A stretch of DNA of 35,417 nt from a filamentous cyanobacterium Phorm 6. GTDB lineage: Bacteria > Cyanobacteriota > Cyanobacteriia > Cyanobacteriales > Microcoleaceae. Below, piece by piece: positions 8,161 to 15,174 of the stretch (positions are counted from its first letter, which is position 1; each line of letters begins with the position of its first letter). The stretch spans positions 1 to 35,417 of the forward strand of contig PVWI01000027.1 of the NCBI GenBank assembly GCA_003003725.1. The letters run 5' to 3'. The position numbers and the translations under genes were made by a program. Under the pieces are notes generated by a model. The model saw only the letters and a list, made by a program, of their open reading frames with translations. It was not told where the DNA came from and ran no database searches.

Positions 8161-8271
8161 GGGAATCGGGAATCGGGAATCGGGCCCAAGAGCATAGTTT
8201 CTTCCTTCTTCCTTCTTCCTTCTTCCTTCTTCCTTCTTCCTTCTTCCTTCTTCCTTCTTCCTTCTTCCTTC
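8161..8271. repeat. Heptamer arrays GGGAATC and CTTCCTT
   Basis: Three to four GGGAATC units (8161-8184) are followed by about ten copies of CTTCCTT (8200-8271). The second array stops exactly at the arsS stop codon (8272-8274). Read in other frames it encodes long low-complexity peptides in both directions, which are not genes. Upstream, 8129-8160 contains GGGCATGGGGCATTGGGCCC of the same style. Confidence 0.92.
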
Positions 8272-9258
8272 TCAAGTCAAAGTACCGCCGCAACTAGAAC
8301 CGCTACCCGCCGTACAGCCGTAACAATAAGCAGCAGTTTGCACCTCTTGAATTACATCTAAACTACCAGATTCCAGCAACTTAGCAACAGTTATCCTTTC
8401 CCCGCTGCCAGTTTTCGTCGGCAGATTTTCCATCTGGTTAAAATCGCAGTCATAGACATTGCCCAAATAGTCGATCGACAATTCATTGCGACACATTAAA
8501 TGTTCCAGAGTACCGGGATTAAAATTATCCTCCAAAAACCCCAGATAAGGCTTGTGCAGCTTTTTGTGTTCCAAATGAAACTTAGTCCGTCCCACCGGTA
8601 AATTAGTAATCGCGAACAATTGATTAAAACAAATCCCAAAATGTTCAGCTAAATAAACCTTGTAATCTTGCTGTAACTTGCCCTGTTCCGCTGTCAGAGA
8701 AAACTTTTCTGTGGTTGGTATTGGCGGATTGTACACCAAATCCAGAATTAAATTTGGGTTTTTTCCGTATCCCAACTGATTCAGCTTTTGCAGCGCCCGA
8801 ATCGAACTGTCAAACACACCGCTGCCGCGCATTTTGTCCACATTATCAGCTTGGTAGCAGGGAAGCGACGCCACAATTCTGAGTTCGTGCTGCGCGCAAT
8901 ATTCGGGAATATCTTCAAAACCTTTTTCAAAATAAATCGTCAAATTAGAACGAACAATTACCTCTTTACCAGTCGCCCGGGCCGCTTCCGCCAGCCGTTT
9001 AAAACCGTAAAGCATCTCGGGAGCACCGCCCGTGAGATCAACAGTTTGAATTTGAGGAAAACGGCGAATAATTTCAATTAATTGGTCGCAAATCTCCGGC
9101 GAAAGTTCCTCTGTTCGTGTCGGGCTAGCTTCTACGTGACAGTGAGTGCAAGCGAGGTTGCAGCGTTTTCCCAGATTAATCTGTAAAACCGTAATCTGCT
9201 TTTTAGTTAAAGCTGAGTTGAGTTTATTTTTGAAAGGCGTGAGTACGGTTTGAATCAT
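8272..9258 (-). CDS. arsS: Radical SAM protein ArsS (arsenosugar biosynthesis, DUF3641 C-terminus)
   Basis: A 328-aa radical SAM enzyme. The [4Fe-4S] motif is CNLACTHC (C33, C37, C40), followed by VDLTGGAPEM, the SAM-binding GGxP-like strand, and SNLTIYFEKGFEDIPEY. The second half (about 165-328) is the DUF3641 domain with LVYNPPIP, FNQLFAITNLPVGR, LMCRNELSIDYLGNVYDCDFNQM, and a Cys-rich end CYGCTAGSGSSCGG. This layout is specific for ArsS, which converts arsenical-SAM-derived intermediates to arsenosugars after ArsM methylation. No arsM neighbour is visible in the window; the methyltransferase at 3481 lacks obvious ArsM cysteine features. ATG at 9258 is the first good start. Confidence 0.9.
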   Translation of the reverse strand: MIQTVLTPFKNKLNSALTKKQITVLQINLGKRCNLACTHCHVEASPTRTEELSPEICDQLIEIIRRFPQIQTVDLTGGAPEMLYGFKRLAEAARATGKEVIVRSNLTIYFEKGFEDIPEYCAQHELRIVASLPCYQADNVDKMRGSGVFDSSIRALQKLNQLGYGKNPNLILDLVYNPPIPTTEKFSLTAEQGKLQQDYKVYLAEHFGICFNQLFAITNLPVGRTKFHLEHKKLHKPYLGFLEDNFNPGTLEHLMCRNELSIDYLGNVYDCDFNQMENLPTKTGSGERITVAKLLESGSLDVIQEVQTAAYCYGCTAGSGSSCGGTLT

Positions 9259-9382
9259 GTGCTAAAATTTTTAATCTGTGCCCGCAACGAATTTAAAGGC
9301 GTTCTGGTGGAACACCTCTGATAATTTAGCACTAATTCTGGGGATGCGACAGCGACAGATTTGAATTATGCGGTACAGATTA

Positions 9383-9412
9383 ACAGTTGACAGTTGACAG
9401 TTGACAGTTGAC
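9383..9412. repeat. Heptamer array ACAGTTG (about four copies)
   Basis: Four copies of ACAGTTG plus AC lie in the 605-base gap between arsS and the SPASM protein. The gap as a whole (9259-9863) has no credible gene; it contains this array, the inverted repeat at 9435-9495, the composite element at 9543-9681 and the terminator at 9795-9827. Confidence 0.85.
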
Positions 9413-9434
9413 TTCGGAGTGCGAAGTTTTTAGG

Positions 9435-9495
9435 CAGGGGATTTAAGCCCCAGCCTAAAAACAATCCACCTAAAGGTGGGGGCTTAAATCCCCTG
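9435..9495. repeat. 17-bp perfect inverted repeat with an inner hairpin
   Basis: CAGGGGATTTAAGCCCC (9435-9451) is complementary to GGGGCTTAAATCCCCTG (9479-9495). Within the 27-base loop CCACC TAAA GGTGG forms a second hairpin. It has the look of a dispersed cyanobacterial repeat; no second copy is in the window. Confidence 0.8.
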
Positions 9496-9542
9496 TGATG
9501 CAGGTTAATTCAAACTCACCGAAGAGCACAATTGTCAGTAAT

Positions 9543-9681
9543 ATCAATTCCGGTTGTATCGGAATTAATATTACCCGAAATCAGGACACTCAAGATGCCG
9601 TTTCTGGCGCGCCCGATTAATTGCGCCAGAAACGGTATCTTGAGTGTCCTCGCTGATCATTCCGGCACAGCCGGAATTGAT
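9543..9681. mobile_element. Composite palindromic (MITE-like) element 1
   Basis: Three hairpins in a row. The left end ATCAATTCCGGTTGTATCGG and the right end, read on the minus strand as ATCAATTCCGGCTGTGCCGG, are imperfect terminal inverted repeats about 24 bp long, and each is itself a small hairpin (AATTCCG/CGGAATT; ATTCCGG/CCGGAAT). Between them, 28 bases at 9583-9610 pair with 9623-9650, all but one G-T, around a 12-base loop. Element 2 at 32449-32574 has the same ends and a different core. No open reading frame of a known protein is present. Confidence 0.75.
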
Positions 9682-9794
9682 CTAACAGGCTTGGAAAGTC
9701 TGTTCCACAAAACTTAATTTTCTTGTGGGGGTGGGGTTCCCAGGGGAATATTGTGGCGGTAAAGTGCTTAGGGCGCACCCTACTTTCAATAAAT

Positions 9795-9827
9795 AAAAAA
9801 ACCGGGCTTCTTTGAAGAAACCCAGTT
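9795..9827 (-). terminator. Probable intrinsic terminator of the SPASM gene
   Basis: On the minus strand AACTGGGTTTCTTC can pair with GAAGCCCGGTT across AAA, and is followed by TTTTTTTATTT. It lies 37 bases after the stop of the radical SAM/SPASM gene. The GGGTTTCTTC/AACCGGG words belong to the dispersed AAACCGGGTTT family also at 20682 and 27599. Confidence 0.6.
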
Positions 9828-9863
9828 CACATGAATACAAGCAGTATTAACAACAACCAAACC

Positions 9864-10937
9864 TCAATTTTTTAACAGTTTCATACCCATTTTTACCTTG
9901 TCCAAAATCGTCTTTTGCGACACGCAAGTAATCAGACAAAGCTTACCGCAATTCAAAGTATCGCGACGGACTTGCTGAGCTTTTTCGCCGTACCAAATTT
10001 CGCGAGCGTTTTGCTCTTTCACATTCCCAATCACCGGATATTCATCGCACAATTTCACATCGCCACGGGTGTCAATCCAGTAGTTGCGGAGTCCTACCCG
10101 ACAAGGCCGGACTGCATCGGGAGCCTTTTCGTCACGGAAGTGAGGTAACATTAGCCGCAATACTTCGTCGCTGTTCATAATTGGCGCACCGTTGTTCTTC
10201 ATTTCAATTAGGCGCTCAATTACCTGTGCAAATTCCTCGTAATCCTCTTCTTCTACCCACAATTCCTCGTAGGTTTCTGGTGTCCAGCGATTGACTGGTT
10301 GGAAGTTCACTGTCGTCGCCCCAATTTCTTTGGCCCAGGTGACAATTTCCTCAAGATGGCGGAAATTGAGTCGGTTCATCGTCGGTTTGACGTTGATCGG
10401 AAACAGGACGTTCTGTTTTTCTTGTTCTTCGCGCAGATACACGATTCCTTTAGAAAGTCTGTCAAACAAACCGGGTTGACCGCGTAAATAATCGTGCAGT
10501 TCTGCATTGTGTCCGTCAACTGACATATTAACGTTAAAAGGACGAGCAGCAACAGTTTTGGCTGCATTTTCCCTGGTCATACAATAGCCGTTTGTGGTGA
10601 CGCCTGCGTGGATGCCGTTTTTGTTGGCAAAAGTCAGTAAGTCTAGAAAACCTTTTTTAATATAAGGTTCGCCACCGCTAAAGTTGATTGAAAATTCGCC
10701 GACAAATGCTTTGACGCTTAACAAGGCATTTTGCCAATCTTCGATCGTCATTTCGTCTTTATATTCTTTGAGTCGCCAATACTCGCACTGACGACATTTA
10801 ACGTTACAGCGCTCGTTGACGATTCCGTAAAAAGTGACTGGGCTGGTAATGTCGTATCCTGTATTGATTCGGAGCGATTCGGCTACTGCACTCTTGGTGT
10901 GCTTGACTCCCAGTCTGGATAATGTTAAAGCATCCAT
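9864..10937 (-). CDS. Radical SAM/SPASM-type protein of unknown substrate
   Basis: A 357-aa radical SAM enzyme. The cluster-binding motif is CNVKCRQC (C44, C48, C51), with NFSGGEPYIKKGFLDLL near 88-104 and VTTNGYCMT near 113-121 as the other core strands. A C-terminal Cys-bearing region, with CRVGLRNYWIDTRGDVKLC and then CGKLCLITC, fits a SPASM or twitch domain that holds auxiliary iron-sulfur clusters. SPASM proteins modify peptides, build cofactors or activate other enzymes; nothing here tells which. I looked for a small precursor-peptide gene on either side and saw none. The ATG follows AGGGGAAAG about 7-15 bases upstream. It is transcribed away from an ABC-2 permease across a 449-base control region. 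Confidence 0.85.
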   Translation of the reverse strand: MDALTLSRLGVKHTKSAVAESLRINTGYDITSPVTFYGIVNERCNVKCRQCEYWRLKEYKDEMTIEDWQNALLSVKAFVGEFSINFSGGEPYIKKGFLDLLTFANKNGIHAGVTTNGYCMTRENAAKTVAARPFNVNMSVDGHNAELHDYLRGQPGLFDRLSKGIVYLREEQEKQNVLFPINVKPTMNRLNFRHLEEIVTWAKEIGATTVNFQPVNRWTPETYEELWVEEEDYEEFAQVIERLIEMKNNGAPIMNSDEVLRLMLPHFRDEKAPDAVRPCRVGLRNYWIDTRGDVKLCDEYPVIGNVKEQNAREIWYGEKAQQVRRDTLNCGKLCLITCVSQKTILDKVKMGMKLLKN

Positions 10938-10990
10938 GTCTTCTTTCCCCTACGTGTGGTTAGTTAAGCTAATTTATCGAACGGATTTTA

Positions 10991-11041
10991 TACGTAATAA
11001 TACGTATTGCTGGTTACGTATTCCTAACGATTACGTACGTA
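10991..11041. promoter_or_regulatory. Cluster of TACGTA palindromes upstream of the SPASM gene
   Basis: TACGTA occurs at 10991, 11001, 11015, 11032 and 11036 (the last two overlapping). The first lies 54 bases upstream of the SPASM start codon. Repeated short palindromes at a promoter suggest cooperative binding of a regulator. No regulator gene is nearby. The function is inferred only from the arrangement. Confidence 0.55.
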
Positions 11042-11244
11042 CCATCCTAAGCTGTGCTTTTGGGTATGGCTAGATGTTTGTCAAATATTTATTATGTTAA
11101 GTCTTGTAACATATTAGTATTTATAATCATTCGAGATTTTTTTGCATTGAAACATAAATCATGCTCGATCGATGTCACATAATATCAGCGCGAGATCGAC
11201 GTTAAATCAACAAATTGTACTTTTCGTTTAATTTTTGTTAAATA

Positions 11245-11370
11245 ACTTAATACTTGAGCTTAATAAAAATACTTACTTAAGCTGTCTCAATAACTTAAAA
11301 TTATAGTTAAGTGAGCGAGCTATACAGCAGTTAAGTTCACACAAGCTTTACAATTTGAATAAATTTAAGT
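11245..11370. promoter_or_regulatory. Symmetrical cluster of ACTTAA / TTAAGT words upstream of the ABC-2 permease
   Basis: ACTTAA occurs at 11245, 11275 and 11293, then its complement TTAAGT at 11307, 11331 and 11365: three in one direction and three in the other, centred near 11303. The inner pair forms ACTTAA-N8-TTAAGT. The stretch is AT-rich and ends 16 bases before the permease ATG. It may be an operator or simply AT-rich DNA with repeated words. The rest of 11042-11244 shows nothing recognisable. Confidence 0.45.
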
Positions 11371-11386
11371 ATTTCAGCGGTGAAAA

Positions 11387-12181
11387 ATGGGTGTAAACAT
11401 GGGACGATATTTGCACGTACTGAAATTGTTCTGGGGTGCGGCGATTGAAGCAGAACTGGAATACCGAATCAATTTTCTATTGGCAGCCCTCAGCAGCCTC
11501 GGAAACCTTGCTGGTAGCTTGTTCGGGCTGTTTTTGTTCTATCGTACGGGTTACACGTTTGCTGGCTGGAAATGGGAAGAAGCCTTGGTTGTACTGGGTG
11601 TTTTCACGATTTTGCAGGGCTTTTCGTCAACGTTTTTAGCACCTAATCTCAGCCGGATTGTCGATCGAGTCCAGCAAGGAACCCTCGATTTTGTCCTTCT
11701 GAAACCAATCAGTTCGCAATTCTGGCTGTCTGCAAACACAGTTTCTCCTTGGGGAATACCCGATATCATCTTCGGTGTGATATTATTGCTGTACTCGGGT
11801 AACAAACTCGGATTAAAAATCGGCAATTATTTCCTAACAGCAATACCGCTGTTATTTGGCATGGTGAGTCTCTACAGCATCTGGTTTATGTTAGGTGCGA
11901 TGAGTATTTGGTTTGTCAAAATTTACAACGTTACTGAAGTTCTCCGAGGATTGTTAGAAGCTGGTAGATTTCCAATGGCTGCTTATCCCGCAGCTTACCG
12001 ATTTTTCTTTACGTTTGTAGTCCCCGTTGCCTTCTTCACCACAGTACCGGCAGAAGCAATGCTAGGTAAAGGTGATCTAGTTTGGATCGGAGGGGCTGGA
12101 ATATTGGCGATCGCCCTTTTGTTATCTTCCCGCTACTTCTGGCAATTTGCACTCCGATTTTACACCAGCGCTTCTAGTTAG
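11387..12181 (+). CDS. ABC-2 type transporter permease (DUF990-like)
   Basis: A 264-aa integral membrane protein with about six hydrophobic segments. The N-terminal FWGAAIEAELEYRINFLLAA, then the conserved FLAPNLSRIVDRVQQGTLDF followed by VLLKPISSQFWLS, is the mark of the ABC-2 permease family once called DUF990. Such proteins work as a pair of permeases with a separate ATPase, usually in export. Neither partner is in the window, so the complex is completed from elsewhere. Start is either the ATG at 11387 or the one at 11399 (MGRYLHVLK); no strong ribosome-binding site separates them. Divergent from the SPASM protein, which could mean shared control. Confidence 0.85.
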   Translation: MGVNMGRYLHVLKLFWGAAIEAELEYRINFLLAALSSLGNLAGSLFGLFLFYRTGYTFAGWKWEEALVVLGVFTILQGFSSTFLAPNLSRIVDRVQQGTLDFVLLKPISSQFWLSANTVSPWGIPDIIFGVILLLYSGNKLGLKIGNYFLTAIPLLFGMVSLYSIWFMLGAMSIWFVKIYNVTEVLRGLLEAGRFPMAAYPAAYRFFFTFVVPVAFFTTVPAEAMLGKGDLVWIGGAGILAIALLLSSRYFWQFALRFYTSASS

Positions 12182-12201
12182 TTATATAATTTAATTTATC
12201 G

Positions 12202-12227
12202 ACAGTTGACTATTGACGGTCAACTGT
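12202..12227 (+). terminator. Hairpin after the ABC-2 permease
   Basis: ACAGTTGAC pairs with GTCAACTGT across eight bases, 20 bases after the permease stop. It is built from the heptamer word ACAGTTG also arrayed at 9383. There is only a weak T-rich tail, so termination is possible, not certain. Confidence 0.4.
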
Positions 12228-12304
12228 TATATTATGATGGAAGATATTTTTAAATAATCATAGCAATCTAAACTACAGATTACCAAGGAGAATCGGGCAA
12301 ATCA

Positions 12305-13168
12305 ATGAAAAACAAGCAATTGGGAAACACTAATTTTAATATCAGCGCAATTGGTCTGGGAGGAATGCCACTTTCCTTAAGTGGGCGGCCTGCTGAATCC
12401 CAAGCAATAGCAGTAATTCACCGCGCCCTCGATTTGGGTGTGACACTAATTGACAGCGCAGATTCTTACTCCGAAGATGAATCTGACAAACACCATAACG
12501 AACAACTGATTGCTAAAGCTTTAGAACAGTATACGGGAGATATTAGATCTGTTACCGTTGCTACAAAAGGCGGCTTAATGCGGCCTCAAGGTACTTGGAC
12601 GCGCAACGGGAATCCGCACCATTTACGCAAAACAATTCAGGAAAGTTTTGAAGCATTGGGCGGCAAAAAGCCGATCGACCTTTGGCAATATCACTCGCCC
12701 GATCCCAGTTATACCATTGAGGCAGCCCTAGCACCCGCAAAAGAAGCTGTAGAAGCAGGAATAATTCGATTTGTGGGAGTTTCCAATTTTTCGGTTGAGC
12801 AAATCAAACGCGCCCGCGATGTAGTAGAAATTGCCTCAGTTCAAAATCAGTACAATCCGTGGCACAGACAGCCAGAATCAGATGGTGTACTGGAATATTG
12901 CGAAGCCGAAAAACTGACATTTTTCCCTTGGAGTCCTCTCGGAGGAAGTCGTCGCGCTAAAAGCTTGCAAGATATGCCTGCGATCGTGAAATTAGCAGCC
13001 GAAAAAAACGTCTCAGTTTACTGTATAGTATTGGCTTGGTTGATGGCAAAATCGCCCTGCATCGTGCCAATTCCGGCGGCGACAAAGTTATCGAGTATTG
13101 AAGACTCCGTGCGGGCGATGGATGTTAAATTGACTGAGGCAGAATTGGCACAAATTTCAGTAAGTTAA
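12305..13168 (+). CDS. Aldo/keto reductase
   Basis: A 287-aa NAD(P)H-dependent oxidoreductase of the AKR fold. The protein opens with NTNFNISAIGLGGMPLSL; the catalytic set is visible as Asp and Tyr in LIDSADSYSED, Lys in VATKGGLM, and His in LWQYHSPD. Later markers are VGVSNFSVEQIKRA, ASVQNQYNPWHR, and the cofactor-binding end PIPAATKLSSIEDSVRAMD. AAGGAG lies about 15 bases before the ATG. The physiological carbonyl substrate cannot be told from sequence. It stands alone between hairpins. Confidence 0.92.
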   Translation: MKNKQLGNTNFNISAIGLGGMPLSLSGRPAESQAIAVIHRALDLGVTLIDSADSYSEDESDKHHNEQLIAKALEQYTGDIRSVTVATKGGLMRPQGTWTRNGNPHHLRKTIQESFEALGGKKPIDLWQYHSPDPSYTIEAALAPAKEAVEAGIIRFVGVSNFSVEQIKRARDVVEIASVQNQYNPWHRQPESDGVLEYCEAEKLTFFPWSPLGGSRRAKSLQDMPAIVKLAAEKNVSVYCIVLAWLMAKSPCIVPIPAATKLSSIEDSVRAMDVKLTEAELAQISVS

Positions 13169-13206
13169 GTAGGTAAGGGCAACAAAATAATAAAACAGAT
13201 CAGATA

Positions 13207-13241
13207 CCCATCCACAAAAAAATGATTTTTTTGTGGGTGGG
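13207..13241 (+). terminator. Long hairpin downstream of the aldo/keto reductase
   Basis: CCCATCCACAAAAAAA (13207-13222) pairs with TTTTTTTGTGGGTGGG (13226-13241) with one G-T, loop TGA. The A/T-rich upper stem and position 39 bases after the stop fit a terminator. It may also be a copy of a dispersed repeat. Confidence 0.6.
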
Positions 13242-13284
13242 CATCCTGCCCAGAAGAGTGATATTTTTGGAGAAATGAGATTTA

Positions 13285-13962
13285 ATGGAAGCTAATCAAG
13301 TGAATGCCGATCGAGATTTAGCGATAGAACATCAAAACGTACCAGTCGCCCATGAAGGACTGCACAACTTTTTATATAGTTCCGAGGAAGAACATGGCGC
13401 AGTCGCAGCAATTCCGGCATTAGAAAATGACGGAACGCAAATAATGCCGATCGCAGTATGGCGCGATTTAGCAACTAACGCCAAAGTCGCCGGCGTTTAT
13501 GCCGTAATCGACACTTCGCATCAAACCCAGTATATCGGTTATTCGCGAAATATCCTGCTTTCTCTCAACGGTCACATCGCCCAAAATGGCAGCGAAAATT
13601 GTGCATTCCTGCGCGTCCAAACTTTCAAATTCCCCAAGCGGGAAGAAATGGAAAGTTTGCGCGATTTTTGGATAGCAGAAATCGGGATCATTCCTCCTGG
13701 AAACGGCACAGATAGCGAAATGTGGGCGAGTACGGTAGGTGAAGCCGCGCGCGCTGCTATGTCTGCCCAGGAACAAAAAGCCTATGAAGAAAAGAAGCTG
13801 AAACTGCGCAAAGCAATGGCAGATTCGACTCTGAGTAGAGAGTTAGAAACAGCAGCAAAAAGTGATAGCGAACGTAGTAAGGATTTGGAAGCTGCGGTTG
13901 ATAATGATGACTGGAGTGCCGTAATTCAATCACAAACCCAGGAAACAAAATCCGCTGAATAA
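13285..13962 (+). CDS. GIY-YIG nuclease-domain protein
   Basis: A 225-aa protein. The GIY-YIG core spans about residues 66-135: GVY (70-72), YIG (83-85), the catalytic Arg in GYSRNI (R88), and a Glu-rich helix in KREEMESLRDFW. The first 65 residues are acidic and unrelated to a known domain; the last 90 residues are highly charged and probably helical (EEKKLKLRKAMADS, then ETAAKSDSERSKD). GIY-YIG domains cleave DNA, but this stand-alone cyanobacterial form has no studied role known to me. GGAGAA lies 10-15 bases before the ATG. Its stop is followed at once by the 51-bp tandem repeat. Confidence 0.8.
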   Translation: MEANQVNADRDLAIEHQNVPVAHEGLHNFLYSSEEEHGAVAAIPALENDGTQIMPIAVWRDLATNAKVAGVYAVIDTSHQTQYIGYSRNILLSLNGHIAQNGSENCAFLRVQTFKFPKREEMESLRDFWIAEIGIIPPGNGTDSEMWASTVGEAARAAMSAQEQKAYEEKKLKLRKAMADSTLSRELETAAKSDSERSKDLEAAVDNDDWSAVIQSQTQETKSAE

Positions 13963-13964
13963 AC

Positions 13965-14219
13965 AGGTTTGTAGTAAGGACTTTAGTCCTTCTTAGAGAG
14001 GACTTCAGTCCTTACAGGTTTGTAGTAAGGACTTTAGTCCTTCTTAGAGAGGACTTCAGTCCTTACAGGTTGGTAGTAAGGACTTTAGTCCTTCTTAGAG
14101 AGGACTTCAGTCCTTACAGGTTTGTAGTAAGGACTTTAGTCCTTCTTAGAGAGGACTTCAGTCCTTACAGGTTGGTAGTAAGGACTTTAGTCCTTCTTAG
14201 AGAGGACTTCAGTCCTTAC
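13965..14219. repeat. Five tandem copies of a 51-bp hairpin unit
   Basis: Five head-to-tail 51-bp units start at 13965, 14016, 14067, 14118 and 14169. They are identical except that copies 1, 2 and 4 read AGGTTTGTAG and copies 3 and 5 read AGGTTGGTAG. Each unit contains GTAAGGACT...AGTCCTTAC-type complementarity, so each can fold by itself or with neighbours. The array fills the space between two converging genes. There are no variable spacers, so it is not a CRISPR. Confidence 0.95.
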
Positions 14220-14237
14220 TACAAACTTTTTTGATAA

Positions 14238-15092
14238 CTAACAACTAATTTTCCGTTCTTTAATTAAAGTCAAACTTATCCATTCACCTTTGTCATTATA
14301 ACTGCGGATCATCCGAAATCGCAAATCTGGTTCAACTAACCAGCCAGCCTCGAAAAAAACAGGTTTTCTGAGTTCAACTTTAACAGGGATTGTGCAAGAA
14401 CTGCCATCGGGAAGCAATAAGACTTGCATCGGTGTAGCACCTTGGTTAAAATTAATCACCGAACCGTCAATGATGCCTCCAGAAGTGATAATCTCAGGAT
14501 CAGTATTAGTGCCAAAGGTAATTTTCTGAATTAGGCGATCGGCATTTTCTAAATGTAATTGTAATTTGGTAGCATAACAGTCAGGATTTCGCCAATCTGG
14601 ATACATTGTAACTGCTTCCCCATGCCATTCTCCCAGTAAATCGTCAATAGTTAAAGGCGGACGTTCGGGGATATTTTTATCTGGTTGCTTTTCCCGAATT
14701 AAGGTAAGTGTTGATAAATCGCCATTGGTATTGTACAACTGAACGAACCGCAATCGGCGATAATTATAGATGAAACAAAACTCGGCCCCAGACTCAGCAA
14801 ACGGCGCTATTTGAATAGTACCTTGACAAAAAGATCCGTTCTCGAAAAATAGAATATCCCGTCCCACATTCTGATATTCTCTAACTATTTCGCGAACTTC
14901 TGGTGCACCGACACCGCTGGGATTTGGGTAAAACCGCTGGAGTTTTAAACGTACAGTTTTGTTGTCATTCAGACCTTCGAGGGCAATAATACTAGGAGTA
15001 TCTTGAACTACTTCTCCCCGTGGCGATAACTGAGTAAAGGAACCGTGCCATTCTCCCAGATTTTGTAGAAAATTTTCCCATTGCGATCCCAT
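14238..15092 (-). CDS. DUF3598 (lipocalin-like) protein with internal duplication
   Basis: A 284-aa cyanobacterial protein. Two halves resemble each other: LGEWHGSFTQLSPRGE (12-27) against LGEWHGEAVTMYPDW (about 152-166), and LYNTNGDLSTLTLIREKQ (about 120-137) against SYNDKGEWISLTLIKERK (near the end). This fits a pair of lipocalin/calycin-like barrels as in DUF3598. No signal peptide or membrane segment, so cytosolic. Such barrels bind small hydrophobic ligands or chromophores, but no ligand is known to me. The start ATG at 15092 is supported by the first GEWHG unit lying directly after it. Confidence 0.8.
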   Translation of the reverse strand: MGSQWENFLQNLGEWHGSFTQLSPRGEVVQDTPSIIALEGLNDNKTVRLKLQRFYPNPSGVGAPEVREIVREYQNVGRDILFFENGSFCQGTIQIAPFAESGAEFCFIYNYRRLRFVQLYNTNGDLSTLTLIREKQPDKNIPERPPLTIDDLLGEWHGEAVTMYPDWRNPDCYATKLQLHLENADRLIQKITFGTNTDPEIITSGGIIDGSVINFNQGATPMQVLLLPDGSSCTIPVKVELRKPVFFEAGWLVEPDLRFRMIRSYNDKGEWISLTLIKERKISC

Positions 15093-15126
15093 ATTTTTAC
15101 CTCTGAATATATACTAAACTTCTGCT

Positions 15127-15172
15127 TACCAATTCCCTATTACCAATTCCCTATTCCCTATTCCCTATTACC
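15127..15172. repeat. Heptamer array ATTCCCT/ATTACCA reaching the start codon
   Basis: Six to seven units of ATTCCCT and ATTACCA end two bases before the ATG at 15175. The array therefore occupies the place where a ribosome-binding site would be expected. Confidence 0.85.
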
Positions 15173-15174
15173 GA

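Noticed and set aside
8078-8361. Low-complexity frames over the CTTCCTT array on both strands
   Set aside because: They consist of repeat translations (EEGRRKK or FFLLPSS) and overlap real gene ends.
9532-9717. 61-codon frame across the composite element
   Set aside because: It is coded by the palindromes themselves and has no ribosome-binding site or family character.
10938-11386. Search for a RiPP precursor beside the SPASM enzyme
   Set aside because: Only frames of about 10-15 codons without ribosome-binding sites were seen on the strand of the enzyme.
13965-14219. Regular 51-bp repeat resembling a CRISPR
   Set aside because: Every unit is the same from end to end, so there are no variable spacers, and no cas gene is present.
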